19,473 nt of DNA. It comes from Betaproteobacteria bacterium (lineage in GTDB: Bacteria > Pseudomonadota > Gammaproteobacteria > Burkholderiales > Burkholderiaceae_C). The notes beneath the pieces were generated by a model, which was not told the DNA's origin, did no database searches, and saw only the letters and a list, made by a program, of their open reading frames with translations. Below are positions 6,846 to 13,284 of the stretch, one piece after another (position 1 is the first letter of the stretch; each line of letters opens with the position of its first letter). Location: the NCBI GenBank assembly GCA_005882155.1, contig VBCQ01000273.1, positions 1 through 19,473 on the forward strand, given 5' to 3'. A program made the position numbers and the translations under genes.

Positions 6846-7781
6846 ATGGCCACTGCCTACTACAGCCACCCCGATTGCCGCCGCCACGACATGGGCCGCG
6901 GCCACCCGGAGTGCCCGCAGCGGCTCGATGCGATCCACGACCACTTGCTCGCGACCGGCCTCGATGTCGCGCTCGAGTTTCGCGACGCGCCGGCGGTCGA
7001 TCTGCGCGAGGTCGAGCATGCTCATTCGAGCGGCTATGTCGCTGAGTTGAAAGACGTGCTCGAGCAAGTGCAGAAGAGCGGCGAACCGCGCGCGCTCGAC
7101 CCCGACACCTTGGCTTGCCCCGACACCTGGCGCGCGGTGCTGCGCGCGGCCGGCGCTGCAGTCGCTGCGACCGATGCGGTACTCGACGGCGAAGTCGACA
7201 ACGCGTTCTGCGCTGTGCGCCCGCCGGGCCACCACGCGACGCGCAACGAAGCGATGGGATTCTGCTTCTTCAACAACGTGGCGATCGCGGCACGCCATGC
7301 GCTCGATGTGCGCGGCTTGAAGCGCGTGGCAATCGTCGACTTCGACGTCCATCATGGCAACGGCACCGAAGACATCATCGCCAACGACGAGCGCGTGTTG
7401 ATGGTCAGCTTCTTCCAGCATCCGCTGTATCCGTACAGCGGCGCGGTGCCCAAGGGCACCAACATGATCAACGTGCCGGTGCCGCCGTACACGCGCGGCG
7501 ACGAGGTACGCGACATGATCGAGGCGATGTGGATGGAGCGCCTCGAAGAATTCCGCCCGCAGATGATCTTCGTGTCGGCCGGCTTCGATGCCCATCGCGA
7601 CGACGAGCTCGGCCAGCTGCGGCTCGTCGAGAGCGACTACGAATGGATCACCCGCCGCATCAAAGGCGTCGCCGATCGGCATGCGCAAGGGCGCATCGTG
7701 TCGTGTCTCGAAGGCGGCTATGCGCTGGGCGCGCTGGCGCGCAGCGTGGCGGTTCATCTGCGGGTGTTGGCTGACTTGTGA
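6846..7781 (+). CDS. Histone deacetylase family hydrolase (class II-like)
   Basis: This 311-residue zinc hydrolase of the arginase/deacetylase fold removes acetyl groups from amines. The N-terminus carries HPDCRRHDMGRGHPECPQR (residues 8-26), typical of class II HDAC-like bacterial enzymes. The active-site elements are RPPGHH (125-130, His129-His130), GFCFFNNVA (138-146), the zinc ligands Asp167 and His169 in DFDVHHGNGT, Asp248 in SAGFDAH, and Tyr292 in LEGGY. All are intact. Bacterial members deacetylate acetylpolyamines, acetylated lysines or small metabolites, and the substrate cannot be told from the sequence. No acetoin-utilisation or polyamine genes are nearby. The gene stands divergent from moxR and is followed by a 107-bp palindrome. 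Confidence 0.93.
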   Translation: MATAYYSHPDCRRHDMGRGHPECPQRLDAIHDHLLATGLDVALEFRDAPAVDLREVEHAHSSGYVAELKDVLEQVQKSGEPRALDPDTLACPDTWRAVLRAAGAAVAATDAVLDGEVDNAFCAVRPPGHHATRNEAMGFCFFNNVAIAARHALDVRGLKRVAIVDFDVHHGNGTEDIIANDERVLMVSFFQHPLYPYSGAVPKGTNMINVPVPPYTRGDEVRDMIEAMWMERLEEFRPQMIFVSAGFDAHRDDELGQLRLVESDYEWITRRIKGVADRHAQGRIVSCLEGGYALGALARSVAVHLRVLADL

Positions 7782-7786
7782 TTCGG

Positions 7787-7893
7787 TTGGAGTTTCCGAC
7801 GCCAAGACGCCAAAGCGCCAAGATCGCCAAGAATTTCAATTGAGTTTTTCTGGCGACCTTGGCGTCTTCGCGTCTTGGCGTTGGAAACTCCAA
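7787..7893. repeat. 107-bp imperfect palindrome made of CGCCAAG units
   Basis: Arms of about 47 bp pair with few mismatches. TTGGAGTTTCC at 7787-7797 matches GGAAACTCCAA at 7883-7893, and ACGCCAAGACGC at 7799-7810 matches GCGTCTTGGCGT at 7870-7881. The left arm holds four CGCCAAR heptamers, at 7800, 7808, 7816 and 7825, with a period of 8-9 bp. The right arm holds their complements at 7849, 7858, 7866 (one base off) and 7874. The loop is AT-rich (about 7834-7848). It lies 5 bp after the deacetylase stop and 31 bp before the MscS gene. The form suits a REP- or MITE-like dispersed element. As RNA it could also act as a terminator. Confidence 0.8.
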
Positions 7894-7924
7894 ACATCAA
7901 AACATCAAAGCATCAACAACTCAA

Positions 7925-9859
7925 ATGACCCGTCCTCTCACCGCCGTTGAACTTCGCGAGCTGGCCGACTCGCTCTTCACCTCCAGCGCATTCACCGAGC
8001 TCGGCGCAGTGGCTGTGTGTCTCGGCCTCGCCTGGCTGATGGTTCGATTGCTGCGCGGCACGCGGGCCAAGCCGGCGTCGGTCCTGTTCGGTCGCACCGT
8101 CATCGATGGCGTGCTGTTCCCGGTGCTCGCGCTCGTGCTCGCGCTCGCCGCGCGCAGCGTGCTGCCCGCGACGGGTGTGCCGCTCGCACTGTTCAAGCTC
8201 GCGATTCCGGTGCTCGTTTCGCTGGTCGTGATTCGCCTCACCGTGCGGGTGCTGAGCGCGGCGTTCCCGTCGTCGCGCCCGATGCGCCTGATCGAGCGCA
8301 CCGTGTCGTGGCTCGCGTGGATCGGCGTCGTGCTGTGGGTCACCGGCGTGATGCCGATGGTGATGGAAGAGCTCGACGAGGTCAGCTGGAAGCTCGGCGC
8401 GTCGCGCATCTCGCTGCGCAATGTTGTCGAAGGATCGCTGTCGGCGATTGTCGTGCTGGTGCTCGCGCTGTGGCTGTCAGCCGTCATCGAGGCGCAGCTG
8501 ATCAAGGGCGCGACCAACAACCTGTCGATTCGCAAGATCGCCGCCAGCGCGACGCGCGCGCTGCTGCTCGCCATCGGGATGCTGCTCGCCCTGTCGGCGG
8601 CCGGCATCGACCTCACGGCGCTCAGTGTGCTCGGCGGCGCGCTCGGCGTCGGCGTGGGCTTCGGCTTGCAAAGGATCGCGGCCAACTATGTCAGCGGCTT
8701 TGTCATCTTGGCCGAGAACAGCCTGCGCATCGGCGACATGGTCAAGGTCGACAACTTCGAGGGCCGCATCACCGACATTCGAACCCGCTACACGGTGATC
8801 CGCTCGCTCGGCGGGCGCGAGTCGATCGTGCCGAATGAAATGCTGATTACCTCGCGGGTCGAGAATGCATCGCTCGCCGACCGTTGCGTGCTCATCGCGA
8901 CGACGGTGCAAGTCGCCTACGGCACCGACGTGCGCGCCTTGCAGACCAAGGTCGAGGCGGCGGTGCGCGCCGTGCCGCGCGTGCTCGGCGACCCCGCGCC
9001 GGGCATGCAGCTCAGCGGCTTCGGCGCCGACGGCATGGACCTGACCCTGAACTTCTGGATCTGCGACCCGGAGAACGGCCAGGGCAACGTGAAGTCCGAC
9101 GTCAACCTCGCCGTGCTCGCGCTGTTCGATTCGGCCGTCATCGAGGCGCAGCTGATCAAGGGCGCGACCAACAACCTGTCGATTCGCAAGATCGCCGCCA
9201 GCGCGACGCGCGCGCTGCTGCTCGCCATCGGGATGCTGCTCGCCCTGTCGGCGGCCGGCATCGACCTCACGGCGCTCAGTGTGCTCGGCGGCGCGCTCGG
9301 CGTCGGCGTGGGCTTCGGCTTGCAAAGGATCGCGGCCAACTATGTCAGCGGCTTTGTCATCTTGGCCGAGAACAGCCTGCGCATCGGCGACATGGTCAAG
9401 GTCGACAACTTCGAGGGCCGCATCACCGACATTCGAACCCGCTACACGGTGATCCGCTCGCTCGGCGGGCGCGAGTCGATCGTGCCGAATGAAATGCTGA
9501 TTACCTCGCGGGTCGAGAATGCATCGCTCGCCGACCGTTGCGTGCTCATCGCGACGACGGTGCAAGTCGCCTACGGCACCGACGTGCGCGCCTTGCAGAC
9601 CAAGGTCGAGGCGGCGGTGCGCGCCGTGCCGCGCGTGCTCGGCGACCCCGCGCCGGGCATGCAGCTCAGCGGCTTCGGCGCCGACGGCATGGACCTGACG
9701 CTGAACTTCTGGATCTGCGACCCGGAGAACGGCCAGGGGAATGTGAAGTCCGACGTCAACCTCGCCGTGCTCGCGCTGTTCGATGCCGAGGGGATTCAGA
9801 TTCCGTTCCCGCAGCGCGTGGTGCACACGGTTGCGGTCGAGCCGAAGGAGGCGTCATAA
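7925..9859 (+). CDS. MscS-family mechanosensitive channel with internally duplicated pore module
   Basis: This 644-residue channel opens under membrane tension to release solutes. About five helices fill residues 27-187. Then come a helix at about 209-228, the glycine/alanine-rich pore helix TM3 (LGGALGVGVGFGLQRIAANY, 236-255), the beta domain (GDMVKVDNFEGRI, 270-282) and the mixed alpha/beta domain to about 402. Residues 185-402 are repeated exactly as 403-620, and the protein ends in GIQIPFPQRVVHTVAVEPKE. The unduplicated ancestor would have 426 residues, a normal size. The repeat adds two helices, so both beta domains stay cytoplasmic. I chose the ATG at 7925. The open frame extends upstream into the palindrome, but that part is not protein-like. 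The stop is 5 nt before the gamma-glutamyltransferase start. Confidence 0.92.
   Translation: MTRPLTAVELRELADSLFTSSAFTELGAVAVCLGLAWLMVRLLRGTRAKPASVLFGRTVIDGVLFPVLALVLALAARSVLPATGVPLALFKLAIPVLVSLVVIRLTVRVLSAAFPSSRPMRLIERTVSWLAWIGVVLWVTGVMPMVMEELDEVSWKLGASRISLRNVVEGSLSAIVVLVLALWLSAVIEAQLIKGATNNLSIRKIAASATRALLLAIGMLLALSAAGIDLTALSVLGGALGVGVGFGLQRIAANYVSGFVILAENSLRIGDMVKVDNFEGRITDIRTRYTVIRSLGGRESIVPNEMLITSRVENASLADRCVLIATTVQVAYGTDVRALQTKVEAAVRAVPRVLGDPAPGMQLSGFGADGMDLTLNFWICDPENGQGNVKSDVNLAVLALFDSAVIEAQLIKGATNNLSIRKIAASATRALLLAIGMLLALSAAGIDLTALSVLGGALGVGVGFGLQRIAANYVSGFVILAENSLRIGDMVKVDNFEGRITDIRTRYTVIRSLGGRESIVPNEMLITSRVENASLADRCVLIATTVQVAYGTDVRALQTKVEAAVRAVPRVLGDPAPGMQLSGFGADGMDLTLNFWICDPENGQGNVKSDVNLAVLALFDAEGIQIPFPQRVVHTVAVEPKEAS
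8477..9130 (+). repeat. Tandem duplication in the MscS gene, copy 1
   Basis: This is the first of two head-to-tail 654-bp units (218 codons, in frame). It codes for residues 185-402: SAVIEAQLIKG, a helix, the TM3 pore helix, and the beta and alpha/beta domains to LAVLALFD. Bases 8480-9045 are identical to 9134-9699. Differences from copy 2 are seen only at 8479, 9046, 9085 and 9088, all at third codon positions and synonymous. Confidence 0.95.
9131..9784 (+). repeat. Tandem duplication in the MscS gene, copy 2
   Basis: This is the second 654-bp unit, coding for residues 403-620. It joins copy 1 directly at LALFD-SAVIEAQ. In copy 1 the same SAVIEAQ is preceded by LALWL, part of the ancestral helix. 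The 13-base string GTGCTCGCGCTGT precedes both unit starts (8459-8471 and 9113-9125) and recurs near the end of copy 2 (9767-9779). It marks possible microhomology at the duplication ends, although the base-level junction is not a simple crossover inside it. Confidence 0.95.
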
Positions 9860-9864
9860 AAAGC

Positions 9865-11670
9865 TTGCCACGTTGGCTGCAGGCTGCAGTCGCGGCGCTG
9901 CTGCTGGCGTCGTGTGCGAGCCGTCAACCATCGCTCGGCTACCGTGCACCCGACTACGCGCAGCGCGCTCCCGAAGCGGCCAGCGGCTACACCGAAAAGC
10001 CCGGCTGGTCGGCGCAGAAATTCATGGTCGCCGCGGCCAACCCGCTCGCGACCGATGCCGGTTATCAAGTGCTCAAGGCCGGTGGCAGCGCAGTCGACGC
10101 GGCGATCGCGGTGCAGATGGTGCTCGGACTCGTTGAGCCGCAATCCTCCGGTATCGGCGGCGGCCTTTTCCTCGTTCACTACGACGGCCGGCAGGTGCAG
10201 ACCTATGACGGCCGCGAGACTGCGCCGGCCGCGGCGACGCCCGAGCTGTTCATCAAAGATGGCAAGCCGATGGACTTCCTCGAAGGTGTCGTCGGCGGCC
10301 GCTCGGTCGGCACGCCCGGCGTCTTGCGCGCGCTCGAGCTTGCGCACCGACAGCACGGCAAGCTCGCGTGGAAGACGCTGTTCCAACCGGCCATTGCGCT
10401 CGCCGAGCAGGGCTTCGCGCTCAGCCCGCGGCTGCATGCGGTGCTGATGGACGACGCGGCGAAGACCTTGCGCAACGACCCTGCTGCCGCAGCGTATTTT
10501 CTCGAGCCCGACGGCACGCCGAAAAGGGTCGGCACGCTGCTGCGCAATCCGCAGTACGCCGCGGTGCTGCGCGACATTGCCGAGCGCGGACCGATCGCGT
10601 TCTACGAAGGCGCGGTCGCGCACGACATCGCGGCCAAGGTGCGTGCTCATCCGACCAATCCGGGATTGCTGAGCGAAGCCGACATCGCCGGCTACCGCGC
10701 CAAGCTGCGCGAGCCGCTGTGCTTCGACTACAAGCTGTGGAAGCTGTGCGGCATGAGCGCGCCATCGTCGGGCCCGCTCGCGCTCGGACAGATGTTAGGC
10801 ATGCTGGCGCAGCGCAATCTCGCGGCTATGCCGCCGGTGAAGGCCGACTTCGGACTCGAGCCGAGCGCCGAAGCCGTGCACCTGGTCAGCGAAGCCGGAC
10901 GCTTGGCGTACGCAGACCGCGCTCGCTACGTCGCCGACCCCGACTTCGTGCCGCTGCCCGGCGGCAACGCGCAGACCTTGCTGAGCCCCGCCTACCTGCA
11001 GCAGCGCGCTGCACTGATCGGCGAGCGCAGCATGGGCCATGCGCAGCCGGGCGTTCCGGCGACGCAATCGCTGAGCCGCGCCGACGACCGCAGCCTCGAA
11101 CTCGCGTCGACCTCGCACATCTCGGTGGTCGACGGCTTCGGCAACGCGATCGCGATGACGACGACGATCGAGAACGTGTTCGGCTCGCAGATCATGGTGC
11201 GCGGTTTTCTGCTCAACAACGAGCTCACCGATTTTTCGTTCGTGCCGAACGAGAACGGCGTGCCGGTCGCGAACCGCGTCGAAGGCGGCAAGCGTCCGCG
11301 ATCGTCGATGTCGCCGATGCTGGTCTTTGATCGCGCCAGCGGCGCGTTAGTGATGAGCGTCGGATCGCCCGGCGGCTCGGCGATCATCAACTACGTTGGC
11401 AAGGTTCTCATCGGCACGCTCGATTGGGGGCTCGATGTACAACAGGCGATCTCGCTGCCCAACTTCGGCTCACGCAACGGGCCGACGGAACTGGAAGAAG
11501 GTCGCTCGTCGCCGTTGCTCATCGATGCGCTGAAGGCGCGAGGCCACGAGGTGAAGGTGATGCCCGAGACGAGCGGCCTGCAAGGCATTCAGCGCGTCGT
11601 CAAAGACGGCAAGCCGGCGTGGTTCGGCGGCGCCGACCCGCGGCGCGAAGGCATCGTGATGGGCGACTGA
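9865..11670 (+). CDS. ggt: Gamma-glutamyltransferase, predicted lipoprotein
   Basis: This enzyme cleaves or transfers the gamma-glutamyl group of glutathione and related compounds, and it matures by self-cleavage. The nucleophile is Thr416 in ASTSHISVVD, which would become the N-terminus of a small subunit of about 186 residues. SGIGGGLFLVHY, SMSPMLVF and GSPGGSAI are family motifs. The start has no ATG. TTG at 9865 gives 601 residues beginning MPRWLQAAVAALLLASC, a lipoprotein signal with lipobox LASC (Cys17). An AAGGAGG at 9845-9851 is 13 nt upstream, a long spacing. An ATA at 9856 would sit only 4 nt from it. The stop of the MscS gene is 5 nt upstream, so the two are probably co-transcribed. 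The protein should face the periplasm. Confidence 0.92.
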   Translation: MPRWLQAAVAALLLASCASRQPSLGYRAPDYAQRAPEAASGYTEKPGWSAQKFMVAAANPLATDAGYQVLKAGGSAVDAAIAVQMVLGLVEPQSSGIGGGLFLVHYDGRQVQTYDGRETAPAAATPELFIKDGKPMDFLEGVVGGRSVGTPGVLRALELAHRQHGKLAWKTLFQPAIALAEQGFALSPRLHAVLMDDAAKTLRNDPAAAAYFLEPDGTPKRVGTLLRNPQYAAVLRDIAERGPIAFYEGAVAHDIAAKVRAHPTNPGLLSEADIAGYRAKLREPLCFDYKLWKLCGMSAPSSGPLALGQMLGMLAQRNLAAMPPVKADFGLEPSAEAVHLVSEAGRLAYADRARYVADPDFVPLPGGNAQTLLSPAYLQQRAALIGERSMGHAQPGVPATQSLSRADDRSLELASTSHISVVDGFGNAIAMTTTIENVFGSQIMVRGFLLNNELTDFSFVPNENGVPVANRVEGGKRPRSSMSPMLVFDRASGALVMSVGSPGGSAIINYVGKVLIGTLDWGLDVQQAISLPNFGSRNGPTELEEGRSSPLLIDALKARGHEVKVMPETSGLQGIQRVVKDGKPAWFGGADPRREGIVMGD

Positions 11671-11673
11671 GAT

Positions 11674-12576
11674 TCAGCGCTGCCCGACGGCCATCGGCGC
11701 CAGCTGTACGAGGTGCGCATACAGCGCCTTCGCGTCGCTGTCGCTCAGCTCGCGCAGCGACGAGAACGGCATCACGCTGCTGACCTCGCTGCCGTCGGGG
11801 CGACGGCCGCTGCGCAGCATCGCGACAAACTGGTCGGCGTTCGAATAGCGTGTCATCGCGCTGCCGGCGCCCGGCGTCAAATTGGCAGCGGCCGGCCAGT
11901 CGGGCGGAGCGCCGGGGATCTTGCCGCCCGACAAATGCGCGCCATGGCAGCCGACGCACATGCTGGCGACGTACGCGCCGTGCTGGACCGACCCGTCTTC
12001 CGCGACCGGCGTGGCCGGTGGCAGCGAGTGATCGATCTTCTCTGCTGCGTCGCGGATCACTCCGGTCGCGTAAAGCATCTTCACCAACGACGGCAGGCGA
12101 ACGACCGTGCCTTCGCCGCTGGCCGGCGGAAGCTGACGCATATACGCGATCAGCGCGCCGAGATCGGTATCGGTGAGGCGGTTGTAGTCCTCGCTCGGCA
12201 TGATGAACGCGGGCTGGTCGTTCGGCTTCACGCCGTGGCGGATCGTGCGAACCCAGTCTTCGCCGCGGTGGCCCGAGACGACGTTGCCAGCGCCCGGGCT
12301 GATGTTCGGCGCCTTCACGTACATGTCGCCCTTGTCGATGAAGGCTCTACCGGCGCCGCTTGCGCCGTGGCAGTCGGCGCAGCCACGAGTGGTGAACAGA
12401 TAGTGCCCGCGCTCCACACTGGCGGCGTCCGTGGGCACGGCCACAGCCACGACCGCCACGTCGATGTGCCGCTGCGTCTTTCGGTCGCCGAGATAGGCCC
12501 CGAACTCCAATGTCGCGACCCCCAGCACGACGATGCCGACGACGCCGATCACCGACCACTTCAGCCACTTGTTCAC
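11674..12576 (-). CDS. Membrane-anchored diheme cytochrome c
   Basis: This 300-residue protein has one N-terminal hydrophobic helix at about residues 7-28, probably an uncleaved anchor, and two class I cytochrome c domains. The heme motifs are CADCH (66-70) and CVGCH (207-211). Likely axial methionines are Met126 (FIMPSEDY) and Met269 (SVMPFSSL). The layout resembles cytochrome subunits of periplasmic alcohol or aldehyde dehydrogenases, but no dehydrogenase gene is next to it, so its electron donor is unknown. The start is GTG at 12576 with AGGAG 7 nt upstream. The gene converges with ggt (3 bp between stops) and diverges from the MarC gene across 106 bp, where I see no clear promoter. Confidence 0.92.
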   Translation of the reverse strand: MNKWLKWSVIGVVGIVVLGVATLEFGAYLGDRKTQRHIDVAVVAVAVPTDAASVERGHYLFTTRGCADCHGASGAGRAFIDKGDMYVKAPNISPGAGNVVSGHRGEDWVRTIRHGVKPNDQPAFIMPSEDYNRLTDTDLGALIAYMRQLPPASGEGTVVRLPSLVKMLYATGVIRDAAEKIDHSLPPATPVAEDGSVQHGAYVASMCVGCHGAHLSGGKIPGAPPDWPAAANLTPGAGSAMTRYSNADQFVAMLRSGRRPDGSEVSSVMPFSSLRELSDSDAKALYAHLVQLAPMAVGQR

Positions 12577-12682
12577 GCCGTGCTCCTGTGTCTTCGAGGA
12601 TTCGCGAGGTTCCGTCGCAAGCGGATGGCATGTCTACGTGGGAAAACCCGTCTTGGATGCCATCGCGCACAATCGCGCGGCC

Positions 12683-13279
12683 ATGGACCACAGCTTTCTC
12701 TCCGCCTTCATCCTCTTGCTGCTCGTGCTCGACCCGCTGGGCAGCCTGCCGGTGTTCATCCCGATCATGAGCAGCGTCGCGCCCGAGCGGCGCCGCGTGG
12801 TCGCGCTGCGCGAGGTGATCATCGCGTTCGGTGTGCTGTTCGCGTTCATGTTCCTCGGCGACGCGTTTCTGCGCGTGATGCACTTGTCGGAGCGATCGCT
12901 CGAAGTCGCCGGCGGGGTGATCCTGCTGATGGTCGCGATCCGCATGATCTTCAGCCACGAGGGCGGCGTCTACGGCGTGCCCGAAGGTCGCGAGCCGCTG
13001 ATCTTTCCGCTTGCCGTGCCGCTACTCGCCGGCCCATCGGCGATGGCGACGGTGCTGCTGCTTGCGTCGCGTCAGCCCGACCGGCTCGTCGAGTGGGTCG
13101 CCGCGCTGAGCTGCGCGATGGCCGTGTCGGGCGCGGTGCTGCTGCTGTGCGACCGCATCCGCAAGTTGCTCGGCGACTCGGTCGTCTCCGCGCTCGAAAA
13201 GTTGATGGGCCTCGTGCTGACAGCGATCGCTGTGGAGATGGTGCTGGCCGGATTGAAGCGCTATTTCTTCAGCGCGTGA
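12683..13279 (+). CDS. MarC family (UPF0056) integral membrane protein
   Basis: This 198-residue protein has about six hydrophobic segments and the MarC family signatures. These are DPLGSLPVFIP near residues 17-27, GGVILLMVAIRMI in the middle, PLAVPLLAGPSAM, and an EKLMGLVLTAIAVEM segment near the C-terminus. The length is usual for the family. Despite the name, E. coli MarC was found not to be a multiple-antibiotic-resistance pump, and the role of the family is unknown. I chose the ATG at 12683 because it begins just before the first helix at the normal family N-terminus. No ribosome-binding site is obvious. An ATG at 12656 would add nine residues. The gene converges with the TonB receptor gene, with 5 bp between stops. 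Confidence 0.9.
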   Translation: MDHSFLSAFILLLLVLDPLGSLPVFIPIMSSVAPERRRVVALREVIIAFGVLFAFMFLGDAFLRVMHLSERSLEVAGGVILLMVAIRMIFSHEGGVYGVPEGREPLIFPLAVPLLAGPSAMATVLLLASRQPDRLVEWVAALSCAMAVSGAVLLLCDRIRKLLGDSVVSALEKLMGLVLTAIAVEMVLAGLKRYFFSA

Positions 13280-13284
13280 GGCTC

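Noticed and set aside
7800..7880. CGCCAAG repeats considered as a CRISPR array
   Set aside because: The units are 7 bp at 8-9-bp spacing within one palindrome, with no repeat-spacer structure and no cas genes nearby.
8477..9784. MscS duplication considered as a pure assembly artefact
   Set aside because: The copies carry fixed single-base differences and the join is in frame, which makes a simple artefact less likely. It is not excluded without reads, so it is kept as a finding with that test.
8477..9826. Minus-strand open frame of 449 codons over the MscS repeat
   Set aside because: It looks repetitive only because it is antisense to the duplicated MscS segment. It has no recognisable protein features.
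12577..12682. Promoters between the cytochrome c and MarC genes
   Set aside because: Only isolated hexamers such as TTGGAT and CACAAT are seen, with 9-bp spacing, which does not make a sigma-70 promoter.
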